Origin: Mercurialis annua
Taxonomy: Eukaryota > Streptophyta > Magnoliopsida > Malpighiales > Euphorbiaceae
Assembly: GCF_937616625.2 (NCBI RefSeq)
Contig: NC_065571.1
Location: 28,346,201 to 28,410,200, forward strand
Direction of reading: 5' to 3'
Length of the DNA: 64,000 nt
Within the stretch, counting starts at the first letter, position 1. Every line of letters begins with the position of its first letter. The notes under the pieces are model-generated. The model was given only the letters and a program-made list of their open reading frames with translations. It was not told the DNA's origin and did no database searches. Positions 53,566-64,000 of the stretch are shown in pieces. Position numbers and translations under genes: made by a program.

Positions 53566-54398
53566 ACAAACGTTTATAAAATGTATTCAAAATATTTGCA
53601 AATCTGGAAAAATATTTTGCTAAAATTTTCATCCTTTTAAAATTTGGGAGCTCAACTTAACCCAACCGCTAAATTTCAAACATCCATTCCGTACATCCCA
53701 AAGATTTAAAATTCAATAAAAATCCTCTTTACTAGCAACTTAACCAAAAATAAAACTTTTATAGAATCAAACTCATACTTCTCTTTTGACTCTATGACAA
53801 AACACAAATTAAAACAAAACCACTTTTCTTAATAAAAACTCTTAAAGCAACATGTGGTCAAACCATATATGACCACAAAACACGTTTTAAAGTTTAATCC
53901 AAAATTTCTTTACTATAAAACAAGGCTATCGCCCAAATGTATCCTCATAGGTGCTAGCGTATAGAGCACCCATCAATTATGGCCAAAGTCAAAATGTACT
54001 ACCATATAATGCATCGTTATTTAAAATCATTAATGGCATAAAGCCAAAGTTTTTCAAACAACATCACTCCCAAGTATGAATTTAGAAAACATCATCAACA
54101 AAAGATTTCCCCAGAAATCCGAAGTAATTAAAATCACCCGAGTGAAATAACCTCAACTTGATAAAACGCAGTAAGTAACATCCAAGTGAAATTAATTGTC
54201 AATCATAGCATCAACACCAAATAAAGACTGACAGACATCACCTATAGGATGTAGGCAGAAAGTTTGAAAACAAAAGATGACATTTTAAAAGACAAGACAA
54301 GAGTCCTAATTCCGCAGTAGTTCTCATGACACGACATTAACTTATCATGCCAAAACACATAACACATAACATGCATAAGGCCTTGGTTTGAAACCAAA

Positions 54399-54410
54399 GC
54401 TTTGATACCA
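54399..54410 (-). other. Primer-binding site, type II element
   Basis: The minus strand reads TGGTATCAAAGC, one mismatch from the initiator-Met tRNA complement seen at 25369-25380. The same AACT spacer of 4 nt separates it from the LTR end at 54415. Confidence 0.85.
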
Positions 54411-54414
54411 AGTT

Positions 54415-56029
54415 TGTCACGACCCATTTTCATGAATCGTGACCGGCGCTAGGGTATGGGTAATGTAGTACCAAAACCCGTAGCTAGCCTTTCGGTCAAC
54501 ATACAATTATAATAAACCTGCAAGAAAACCAATGCTCAGGGGCAACCAAGACTTCAGCCTAATTCTAGCAGTTATAATATTCAACATTTAATATAATAAA
54601 TACTCGTTCAACTACGAGTCTCCAATATGGCATAAAAATAAACAGAGTAAACATTATAAACATGCCAAAGCAATATATACAGTCGGACCAATCAGACAAA
54701 CAACTGTAATAAAATAAAGACGTCTAGTCAACTACTGCGGTCTAAGAATTAAACAGTTTGATAGTTTTACTAAAATAAATGAAACCTCAGAGGAAAGTAA
54801 ATACGGAGATCACCAGACTCTCTCAGATCATAACCCTTGGAAAAATTGGGAAAACAACGGGGTTAGATATACTGAGATGAGTTTATACCACTATTTACAT
54901 TTATCAAGTGGAAAATCTTTAAAACCATTAAAACATTTAGTAACGATATTACGAATAATAGTTGGAATCCTAATCCACAATTCTAAATAATATACATAAT
55001 CAAATAGGCCTGGTCCCGAGAGCTGAGCTACACCGAGTTACCACTGACTACACCTTTACCATATTCAAAGTCCCGAGAGATGTGCTACACCGAGTTACTC
55101 AATTTGGTCCCGAGAGCTATGCTCACACCGAGTTACCATATTTCCATAAATACCTTATCCAGATCATTACTGGTGCGCACGCAGTTCTAATGATGGCCAT
55201 TAGGTAGCATGTTCCAACTAAGAGCCATAATATAAAAACAGTTTGAAATATACGTACAGTATATATATTTAATATTAAAATAACAATTTACTTAATAAAG
55301 GGTTAAATGGTAAGTACAAACTCACTGCTTGCTAATCCACGTGATAAACTTGCAAGCAACTACTCCTGGTTCGTCTTTGAAGCACGAACAGTCTATGGGT
55401 CTAGACAAAAAACATAATTATTAAAATGGACCCTAACTCTAGAGAGTACTAGACGCCATATAAGACTAACACAAACAACAAGTTAGGTAAACCACGCAGA
55501 GTAAACATAATACTCAGACAGATTATAATGCCACCAGAAATCAAGTCTATTGAGTTCCCATTTTAAAATCCATTTCAAAAAATATTATTTAAATAATATA
55601 TTACTTTAAATTCTAAAATAACGGTTAGCCGAGTTACCTATAACTACCAGACTAATCTCAATTGTCAGGCGATCCAAGTCTAACCTGACTCACACTTTTA
55701 TCTAAAATTATAAACCACAGTTTATAATTTAAAAATACCCATTTGATAAAATAATAATTTAATGTTTAAAACGGAACTCAATATCTAAAACCACAAGTAA
55801 CCAAAGTTACAATTCAACTGCTTAATTAAAATAAGTTAAAAAAATTATTTAAGAGTTAAAATGTAATTTAGCCAATTTAGCACGCTAACCAAAATTCATA
55901 TAAATCATATTTAAAATAAGCCATAAATAATAATATAACAACAATCCAGATTTTTAAGTCATTATAAATCATTGATTCAATAAACGATACGTTTTAGCCT
56001 AAATTTAACTAGTTTCACATTTTAAACAA
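54415..56029 (-). repeat. 5' LTR of type II element, truncated at satellite
   Basis: The LTR begins (minus-strand 3' end) with TGTCACGACCC and is collinear with 48460-49100 outside the 975-bp deletion. After ttttaaacaa (about 56029) it switches to satellite, whereas the other LTR continues to 49998. About 900 bp of its 5' end, where a promoter would be expected, is therefore missing. From the two LTRs together the original LTR was about 2.5 kb. Confidence 0.87.
55012..55137 (-). repeat. Three spaced copies of a 30-bp LTR motif
   Basis: Copies at about 55012-55042, 55069-55099 and 55106-55137 carry gtcccgagag, a short linker, and caccgagttac. The same three-copy arrangement is found on the other strand in the type III LTR at 63431-63555. 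In type I the corresponding region has a different motif (cccagcgtaag). Confidence 0.85.
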
Positions 56030-57959
56030 GCGTTTGTAAACGTTTGGCTCAAATCGCTAAAAAGGTAAAACGTTTGGATTTGTTTCGTAACGTTTATAAA
56101 TATTTGGCTTAAATTACTAAAAATGTGAAACGTTTGGATTTGTTTCGTAAAGTTTTAAACGTTTGGTTTAAATTCGTAAAAAGGTGAAACACTTGGATTT
56201 GTTTTGTAACGTTTGTAAACAATTGGCTAAAATTGTTAAAAATTTGAAACGCTTGTATTTGTTTCGCAGCGTTTGTAAACGTTTGGTTAAATAGCTAAAA
56301 AGGTGAAACATTTGGATTTGTTTCGTAACGTTTGTAAACGTTTGGCTTAAACTGCTAAAAATATGAAACGTTTGGATTTAATTCGCAAAATTTTTAACGT
56401 TTGGATTAAATTGCTAAAAAGATGAAACGTTTGGATTTATTTTGTAACGTTTGTAAACGTTTGGATTTATTTTGTAACGTTTGTAAACGTTTGGATTAAA
56501 TCGCTAAAAAGGTGAAACGTTTGGATTTGTTTCGTAACGTTTGTAAATGTTTGGCTTAAATTGCTAATAATATGAAACGTTTGGATTTGTTTTGTAAGTT
56601 TTAAACGTTTGGCTTAAATCGCTAAAAAAGGTGAAACATTTGGATTTGTTTCGTAACGTTTGTAAACGTTTGGCTTAAATTGCTAAAAAGGTGAAACTGA
56701 ATTTCTTTCGTAACGTTTGTAGACGTTTGGCTTAAATTGCTAAAAAGGTGAAACGCTTGAATTTGTTTCGGAACATTTGTTAACGTTTGGCTTAAATTGC
56801 TAAAAAGGTGAAACGGTTGGATTTTTTCGTAACGTTTGTAAGGGTTTGGCTCAAATCGCTAAAAGTGGGAAACGTTTTGATTTGTTTCGTAATGTTTCAA
56901 ACGTTTGGTTTTGTTTGGTAACGTTTGTAAATGATTGCCTTAAATCGTTAAAAAGGTGAAACATTTGGACTTGTTTCGTAACTTTTGTAAACGTTTGGCT
57001 CAAATTGCTAAAGAGGCGAAACTTTTGGATTTATTTCGTAATGTTTGTAAACGTTTGGCTAAAATCGCTAAAAAGGTGAAACATTTGGATTTGTTTGTAA
57101 CGTTTGAAAACATTCGGCTTAAATCGCTAAAAAGGAGAAATGTTTGGAGTTCTTTTGTAGCGTTTGTAAACGTTCGGCTTAAATTTATAAAAAGGGGAAA
57201 CGTTTGGATTTGTTTCGTAACGTTTGTAGACGTTTGGCTTAAATTATTAAAAAGGTTAAACGCTTGAATTTGTTTCGGAACATTTGTAAACGTTAGGCTT
57301 AAATTGCTAAAAAGGTGAAACGCTTGGATTTGTTTCGTAACGTTTGTAAGGGTTTGGCTTAAATCGCTAAAAATGGGAAACGCTTGGATTTGTTTCGTAA
57401 CGTTTTAAACGTTTAGTTTTGTTTCGTAATGTTTGTAAACGATTGGCTTAAATCGCTAAAAAGGTGAAACATTTCGACTTGTTTCGTAATGTTTGTAAAC
57501 GTTTGGCTCAAATTGATAAAAAGGTGAAATGTTTGGATTTGTTTCGTATTGTTTGTAAACGTTTGGCTAAAATAGCTAAAAAGGTGAAATGTTTGTATTT
57601 GTTTGTACATTTGTAAACATTTGGCTGTAATCGCTAAAAAGGTGAAACATTTGGATTTGTTTTGTAGCGTTTTGTAAACGTTTGACTGAAACCGCAAAAA
57701 AGGTGAAACGTTTGGATTTGTTTCATAAAGGTTTGAACGTTTGGTTTAAATTGGTAGAAAAGTGAAACGCTTGGATTTGTTTTGTAACGTTTGTAAACCA
57801 TTGGCTTAAATTGCTAAAATTTTGAAACGCTTGTATTTGTTTCGTAGTGTTTGTAAACGTTTGGCTTAAATCGCTAAAAAGGTGAAACGTTTGGATTTGT
57901 TTCAAAACGTTTGTAAACGTTTCGCTTAAATTGCTAAAAATATGAAACGTTTGGATTTA
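56030..57959 (+). repeat. 60-bp satellite, forward block C1
   Basis: Forward monomers start abruptly at the broken LTR and are related to about 47577-48459 on the other side of the retrotransposon. The junction motif gtagcgttttgtaaacg recurs at 57664. Subtypes with gtttgtaagggtttgg and gatttaattcg mark this array. The whole block is one orientation. Confidence 0.93.
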
Positions 57960-58360
57960 ATTCGTAAAGGGTTTAATTACTTAAAAACCACTCAGTTTGA
58001 ACTTTTTTTTCGTTTATGCCATGACCTAGGAAAAAATTCATTTATACCCTGACGTATGTATTTATGTTTCACCTCTACCCCGAGGAACTAAATTAACCTC
58101 TTTTCATTAAGAAAAAAGTTTAAAATAGTTCTTCATTTTTAACCTAAACTAATTAGAGATTAATTAGAAATGAATTTTTTTTAAATGAAAGACTATTTTA
58201 AACTTTTTTTAAATGAAAAGAGGTTAATTTAGTGCTTCGGGGTAGAGGTGAAACATAAACACATACGTCAGGGTATAAATGAACTTTTTCCTAGATCAGG
58301 GTATAAACGAAAAAAAAGTTCAAGGTAGGTGGTTTTTAAGTAATTAAGCCATTCGTAAAG
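57960..58360. mobile_element. Mutator-type fold-back MITE with 10-bp target duplication
   Basis: The element is 57970-58350 (381 bp), flanked by exact 10-bp copies of attcgtaaag at 57960-57969 and 58351-58360. Its terminal inverted repeats are GGYTTAATTACTTAAAAACC plus further matching sequence. The inverted repeat extends through most of each half; for example 58090-58108 and 58212-58230 are perfect 19-bp complements. It has no coding capacity. A 9-10 bp duplication is typical of the Mutator superfamily, whose autonomous members would supply transposase. Unoccupied paralogous sites exist at about 61174-61190 and 47800, which supports the boundaries. Confidence 0.9.
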
Positions 58361-61279
58361 TATTAAACTTTTGGATTAAATTGCTAAAAAGATGAACAAT
58401 TGGATTTATTTTGTAATGTTTGTAAACTTTTGGATTAAATCGCTAAAAAGGTGAAATGTTTGAATTTGTTTCGTAACGTTTGTAAACGTTTGGCTTAAAT
58501 TGCTAATAATATGAAACGTTTGGATTTGTTTTGTAAGTTTTAATCGTTTGGCTTAAATCGCTAAAAAGGTGAAACATTTGAATTTGTTTCGTAACGTTTG
58601 TAAACGTTTGGCTTAAAATGCTAAAAAGGTGAAACTGAATTTCTTTCGTAACGTTTGTAGAAGTTTGGCTTAAATTACTAAAACGGTGAAACGCTTGAAT
58701 TTGTTTCAGAACATTTGTAAACGTTTGGCTTAGATTGCTAGAAAGGTGAAACGCTTGGATTTGTTTCGTAACGTTTGTAAGGGTTTGGCTTGAATCGCTA
58801 AAAATGGGAAACGTTTGGATTTGTTTAGTAACGTTTTAAACGTTTGGTTTTGTTTGGTAACGTTTGTAAACGATTGGCTTAAATCGCTAAAAAGGTGAAA
58901 CATTTGGACTTGTTTCGTAATGTTTGTAAACGTTTGGCTCAAATTGCTAAAAAGGCGAAACGTTTGGATTCGTTTCGTAATGTTTATAAACGTTTGTCTA
59001 AAATCGCTAAAAAGGTGAAACGTTTGGATTTGTTTGTAAAGTTTGAAAACATTTAGCTTAAATCGCTAAAAAGGTGAAACGTTTGGATTTCTTTTGTAGC
59101 GTTTTGTAAACATTTGGCTTAAATTGCTAAAAAGGTGAAACATTTGGATTTGTTTCGTAACGTTTGTAGACGTTTGGCTTCAATTGTTAAAAAGGTGAAA
59201 CGCTTGGATTTGTTTCGTAACGTTTGTAAGGGTTTGGCTTAAATCGCTAAAAATGGGAAACGTTTGGATTTGTTTCGTAACGTTTCAAACTTTTGGTTTT
59301 GTTTCGTAATGTTTGTAAACGATTGGCTTAAATCGCTAAAAAGGTGAAACATTTGGACTTGTTTCGTAATGTTTGTAAACGTTTGGCTCAAATTGCTAAA
59401 AAGGCGAAATATTTGGATTTGTTTCGTAATGTTTGTAAACGTTTGGCTAAAATCTCTAAAAAGGTGAAACGTTTGGATTTATTTTGTAGCGTTTTGTAAA
59501 CGTTTGGCTGAAACCGCTAAAAGGGAGAAACGTTTGAATTTGTTTTGTAACGTTTGTAGACGTTTGGCTTAAATTACTAAAAAGGTGAAACGCTTGAATT
59601 TGTTTCGGAACATTTGTAAACGTTGCTTAAATTGCTAAAAAGGTGAAACAGTTGGATTTGTTTCGTAACGTTTTAAGGGTGTGGCTTAAATCGCTAAAAA
59701 TGGGAACCGTTTGGATTTATTTCATAACGTATTAAACGTTTGGTTATGTTTCATAACGTTTGTAAACGATTGGCTTAAATCGCTAAACAGGTGAAACATT
59801 TGGACTTGTTTCGTAACGTTTGTAAACGTTTGGCTCAAATTGCTAAAAAGGGGAAACGTTTGGATTCGTTTCGTAATGTTTGTAAACGTTTGGCTAAAAT
59901 CGCTAAAAAGGTGAAACGTTTGGATTTTTTTGTAATGTTTGAAAACATTTGGCTTAAATCCCTAAAAAGGTGAAATGTTTGGATTTCTTTTGTAGCGTTT
60001 TGTAAACGTTTGGCTTAAATTGCTAAAAAGGTGAATTGTTTGGATTTGTTTCGTAACGTTTGTAGACGTTTGGCTTAAATTACTAAAAAGGTGAAACGCT
60101 TGAATTTGTTTCGGAACATTTGTATACGTTAGGCTTAAATTGCTAAAAAGGTGAAACGCTTGGATTTTTTCGTAATGTTTTAAGGGTTCGGCTTAAATCG
60201 CTAAAAATGGAAAACGTTTGGATTTGTTTCATTACGTTTTAAACGTTTGGTTTTGTTTCGTAATGTTTGTAAACGATTGGCTTAAATCGCTAAAATGGTG
60301 AAACATTTGGACTTGTTTCGTAACGTTTGTAAACGTTTGTCTAAAATAGCTAAAAAGGCGAAACGTTTGGATTTGTTTCGTAATGTTTGTAAACGTTTGG
60401 CTAAAATCGCTTAAAAGGTGAAACATTTGGATTTGTTTCGTAACATTTGTAAATGTTTGGTTTAAATTGCTAAAAAGGTGAAACTGGATTTCTTTCGTAA
60501 CGTTTGCAGACGTTTGGCTTAAATTACTAAAAAGGTGAAACACTTGAATTTTTTTCGGAACAATTGTAAACGTTTGGCTTAATTTGCTAAAAAGGTGAAA
60601 CGCTTGGATTTGTTTCGTAACGTTTGTAAGGGTTTGGCTTAAATCGCTAAAAACGGGAAACGTTTGGATTTATTTCATAACGTTTTAAACGTTTGGTTTT
60701 GTTTCGTAACATTTGTAAATGATTGCCTTAAATCGTTAAAAAGGTGAAACATTTGGACTTGTTTCGTAACTTTTGTAAACGTTTGGCTCAAATTGCTAAA
60801 GAGGCGAAACTTTTGGATTTATTTCGTAATGTTTGTAAATGATTGGCTTAAATCGCTAAATAGGTGAAACGTTTGGATTTGTTTCGTAACGTTTATAAAC
60901 GTTTGTCTTAAATTGCTAAAAATGTGAAACGTTTGGATTTGTTTCGTAAAGTTTTAAACGTTTGGTTTAAATTGGTAGAAAAGTGAAACGCTTGGATTTG
61001 TTTTGTAACGTCTGTAAACAATTGGCTTAAATTGCTAGAAATTTGAAACGCTTGTATTTGTTTCGTAGTGTTTGTAAACGTTTGGCTTAAATCGCTAAAA
61101 AGGTGAAACGTTTGGATTTGTTTCGTATCGTTTGTAAACGTTTGGCTTAAATTGCTAAAAATGTGAAACGTTTGGATTTAATTCGTAAAGTTTAAACGTT
61201 TGGATTAAATTGCTAAAAAGATGAAATCTTTGGATTTATTTTGTAATGTTTGTAAACGTTTGGATTAAATCGCTAAAAA
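58361..61279 (+). repeat. 60-bp satellite, forward block C2
   Basis: Forward monomers are arranged in loose higher-order repeats: the gtttgtaagggtttgg variant recurs at about 58776, 59226 and 60625. The segment at about 57724-57960 recurs at about 60960-61180. Some minus-strand and plus-strand frames stay open because the period is 20 codons. The array stops flush at the LTR start at 61280. Confidence 0.93.
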
Positions 61280-61590
61280 TGTAATATCCCGTGTTTTTCT
61301 GTCATGGTTTTTTTGTGTTTCCGACTTAGTTTCGGATTGTTAATGGTTGACTTAGCAAGTGTAACACTTTGTTTGCGGTTTGGGTTGTATCTTGTATATG
61401 TCGCATGTGTCGTGTGAGTTTTCGATGGCGATTTGATTTGTATTCGATTTATAATCGATGATTTATTCTTGTACCTTCTGAATCTGACATGTTTTGAGAA
61501 AACATTCACATCTCCCAATTTAACCGTTGGATCGAGCTCATTATTGGATATGTTGTGCCGAAGAAAAAGTTGACTGTTGGATTAAAAATT

Positions 61591-61710
61591 GAGGCGCGTA
61601 GGACAGCGCGATGGGCCATCGCGCCTCGCAACGCGCCCCATACGATTTCAGCGTCAAGTGAAGGCGCGATGGGACGAACGCGCCTCGCCACGCGCCTCCC
61701 ATCGCGCCCC
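61591..61710. repeat. GC-rich palindromic cluster in type III LTR
   Basis: A CpG-dense stretch stands out in AT-rich DNA. 61606-61624 has 9-bp arms gcgcgatgg/ccatcgcgc around one base. 61663-61674 (ggcgcgatggga) pairs perfectly with 61697-61708 across 22 nt. It lies about 100 bp upstream of a possible TATA box. Neither type I nor type II sequence in the window shows it, but their LTR 5' portions are missing or diverged. Confidence 0.85.
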
Positions 61711-61778
61711 TCTGTCAGATTTGTTGTTTGGCCTATTAATAGACCCCTTATCTGATCTAAACTTTTCCCACTTCATTT

Positions 61779-61784
61779 TATAAA
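61779..61784 (+). promoter_or_regulatory. Possible TATA box of type III LTR
   Basis: TATAAA occurs about 500 bp into the LTR, after the GC-rich cluster and before a pyrimidine-rich stretch. Position and motif fit an LTR promoter, but in AT-rich DNA this can occur by chance. Confidence 0.3.
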
Positions 61785-63430
61785 CCATAGCCGACCCATT
61801 GACATTACAACACTCTGATTTGATAGTTTGTACATCAATTCCTTTGTTTGTTGGACTCCGGTAAGTGATCTGCATACCCTATCCTTAGTATGTTCACATT
61901 TCCTTTGTTCAATTCGTTTTAGGGCTTATGTATCCATGTTTTCCATTGTTGTGTGAGGTCTTAAGCATACCAATTCTGATTCGCCTCGTTCTTGGATCCA
62001 TGTGGTGTTTTATCCGCTTATCTTCGTCGGTAAGTGCCGAATCTTGTGTTTTAAGGTTAAACCTATACCTTGGGTGTTGTGATGATTTGATTTACTGTTT
62101 TGGCATGCTTAGAACTGATTATGTATAGTTAGCTTTGGTTTAGCGAGTTTGTATTGGATTTTACCTTGGGTATTATGAATTGAATTGCTAGGTTAAGTGC
62201 TAGTTTGCTTGGTATGATTATTCCATTGCTTACCTACTGTTTGAATATGTTGATAGTGGCTGGAAATACATGTTAGGGCTGTTTGTAATGACTTTGGCAT
62301 GATGATATTGTTCAAGATTGTTGCCAATCGATTCTTGATTGTTTGTACACGAGTTATGTTATGTATGCCATAGTTATTCGATTGATATATGGTTTGATTG
62401 TTGGTTCATTCTGAGTAAATGATTTAAATGTGTTATGCAATCCTTATTGGATTCATTTAAGTGTTATAGCATGCTTGTAATGTTGTTGGCTTGTTTAGCC
62501 AAATTTTGGCTAAGTGTTGATTATGTTGCCTTAAGGCATTCCTTGCTAGTTTAGCATGTTAGATGACCTAGTTATCATTGTTTGAGCTCGTTGAATTGTT
62601 GGTAACTCACTAGTATGTTGTGAAGCTTATGGTTAGCCATGTTTGAGCATGTTTGTCTATTGTGGACTTTAATTGAACACCTTGTGTGCGTGCTGTGATA
62701 CATTGGTTGGTTAAGTCTTATTAAGTTCCATTAGTTTCAAATAATCAATTGTTTTATCAAAGAGCTTTTCAGGTATTAAACTTTGGTTTATACTTTGGTA
62801 AAACGTTGGGTCGGATTAGACTTGGGTCGCCCGACATATGAGGTTACGCTTGGTAGTTGTGATAACTCGGCTAACTCATTACTTTGGGATTTAACTTGGT
62901 TCTACTGTTTTAACTAAGTTATTGTAAAAGGATTTATGGATTATGTTTTTAAAGCAGGAACTCAATTAGACTTGACTTGTTGTATTACTTTGGTTATGGT
63001 TTGAGTAAGTATGATTACTCTATGTTAGTTTGTGCTTGGAAATATATGTGTTATGGTATTATGATGGTTTGTAGTTTGGATTGTTTGATATTTGTGCTAA
63101 TCCTATGTGGTGTCTAGTACTCTCTAGAGTTAGGAGATGATATTAATTATGATTTATGTTTTCTTAGACTCGTCGACTGCTCGTGCGTCGGAGTCGAATC
63201 AGGTTTAGTTGCTTGCCAGGTTTTTCACGTGGATTCGCAAGCTGTGAGTTTGTACTTACTATTTACCGCTTTATTAAGTAAATTGTTATTTTGATATATA
63301 AATATATACTGGACATATATTTCGAACTGTTTTTCCATTATGGCTCTTAGTTGGAACATGTTACCTAATGGGCATCATTAGGACTGCGTGCGCACCGTTA
63401 TTGATCTAGATAAGGTATGTGATATGTGGT

Positions 63431-63555
63431 GGTAACTCGGTGTGAGCATAGCTCTCGGGACCAGTAGAGTAACTCGGTGTAGCTTAGCTCTCGGGACTCT
63501 GGTTATGGATTAAGAATGGTCGGTGGTAACTCGGTGTAGCTTAGCTCTCGGGACC
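63431..63555 (+). repeat. Three spaced copies of a 30-bp motif in type III LTR
   Basis: Copies at about 63432-63461, 63469-63498 and 63523-63553 read gtaactcggtgt, then agc(at/tt)agctctcggga. They match the reverse complement of the trio at 55012-55137 in type II, so the arrangement predates the split of these subfamilies. Confidence 0.85.
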
Positions 63556-64000
63556 AGACCTATCGGATTATGGTTATATTTAGTATTGTGGATTAGGGTT
63601 CCAACTATTATACGTAATGTTTATATTAAATGTTTTAAACGGTTTTAAAGGTTTTCCACTTGATAAATGTAAATAGTGGTATGAACTCATCTCATTATAT
63701 CTGACCCCGTTGTTTTCCCAATTTTTCCAGGGTTATGATTTGAGCGAGTCAGCTGCTCTCCGATTCTTTAATTCCTCGGAGGTTTACTTTATTTAATAAA
63801 GTTTATTAAACTGATTTTATTCTTAGACCGCAGTAGTAATTAGAAGTCGTATTTGTCTAATACTTGTTATCAAGAATTGTTCTACTGATTTAATTGTTTT
63901 GGCTTTAATATAATAACTTGGGTTATTAAATATTTATGTTATGACTCGGAATTGATTGAACAATTATTATATAAATGTTGTATTTTATGAACTGTTAGAA

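Larger units (their letters stand above)
50010..54398 (-). mobile_element. Interior of type II element, no intact coding sequence
   Basis: This 4.4-kb AT-rich stretch is free of satellite. I see no recognisable domain. The longest minus-strand frame (50559-50822, 87 codons) ends across a PPT-like site and resembles no protein known to me. Two internal LTR-like signals stand out: a second copy of the LTR/PPT boundary at 50553-50574 and an LTR-derived segment at 53501-53565. A diverged inverted repeat (cagggtgatg ... gcatcacaccct) lies at 52394-52438. Otherwise the region is featureless to me. Confidence 0.7.
48460..56029 (-). mobile_element. Non-autonomous LTR retrotransposon, type II, minus strand
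   Basis: Read on the minus strand the element has a 5' LTR (56029-54415), PBS (54410-54399), interior (54398-50010), PPT (50009-49999) and 3' LTR (49998-48460). Total length is about 7.6 kb, or about 9.4 kb if the missing LTR parts are added back. The interior holds no open frame above about 90 codons and no gag, protease, RT or integrase motif that I can recognise. A large element with 2.5-kb LTRs and a non-coding interior fits a LARD-like element depending on a relative for proteins; a decayed autonomous copy is the alternative. The outer 5' end is lost at a satellite junction, so the target duplication cannot be checked. Confidence 0.85.
61280..64000 (+). mobile_element. 5' part of a type III LTR, plus strand, runs off window
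   Basis: It begins TGTAATATCCCGTG directly after satellite (ctaaaaa), an intact LTR 5' end. Its later part is homologous, on the opposite strand, to the type I and II LTRs: gttgctcgcc-like block near 63200 with cacgtggattc, the TAACTCGGCTAAC block near 62861, the three-copy motif at 63431-63555 and the gttttcccaatttttcc block near 63711. Comparison with 54415-54563 suggests the LTR 3' end lies about 150 bp beyond the window, giving an LTR of about 2.9 kb. Whether this is a 5' LTR, 3' LTR or solo LTR cannot be told. Short frames here are not recognisable. Confidence 0.87.

Noticed and set aside
2044..61279. CRISPR-like regular repeats
   Set aside because: Repeats are contiguous 60-bp monomers with no unique spacers, and the sequence is of plant type.
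61555..61783. Overlapping arginine-rich frames on both strands in the GC-rich LTR part
   Set aside because: They are open on several frames because GC-rich palindromes lack stops; they are not a gene.

Overview
The window looks like repeat-rich heterochromatin from a flowering plant, probably a eudicot. Reasons: long arrays of an AT-rich satellite, LTR-retrotransposon ends with TG...CA termini and a primer-binding site matching initiator-Met tRNA, and a Mutator-type MITE. I cannot name the species. I find no protein-coding host gene, rRNA, tRNA or CRISPR array. The short open frames are almost all by-products of the satellite, whose period is 20 codons.

The dominant feature is a 60-bp satellite covering roughly 50 kb of the 64 kb. 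Called 'forward' when GTTTGG is on the + strand, it carries five CpGs and a 16-bp near-dyad (AACGTTTGTAAACGTT). Its first four decamers all begin with GTTT. The array is not simply head to tail: blocks repeatedly flip strand, and many flips fall exactly on AAACGTTT-type palindromes of the monomer.

Layout. 1-2043: minus-strand LTR fragment (type I). 2044-25346: satellite array A, with higher-order repeats (HORs) of 1.61 and 1.67 kb alternating as a 3.278-kb dimer at 5155-11709, then derived 2.14-2.40 kb versions to 18403, and a 333-bp LTR-like insertion at 23044. 25347-28290: type I leader, PBS and LTR, minus strand. 28291-48459: array B, partly a copy of array A starting 26,247 bp away, with the same LTR/satellite junction and the same insertion at 39970, but with far fewer HOR units. 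48460-56029: a minus-strand, apparently non-autonomous LTR retrotransposon (type II) with two LTRs, PPT, PBS and a non-coding interior of about 4.4 kb. 56030-61279: array C, holding a 381-bp fold-back MITE with a 10-bp target duplication. 61280-64000: a plus-strand type III LTR running off the window.

The history that fits best: an old satellite array was invaded by one LTR family (three subfamilies), by an LTR-like sequence and by a MITE. Satellite-mediated unequal exchange then duplicated, inverted and deleted large blocks, carrying the inserted elements along. The HOR dimers at 5-12 kb look like the youngest amplification.
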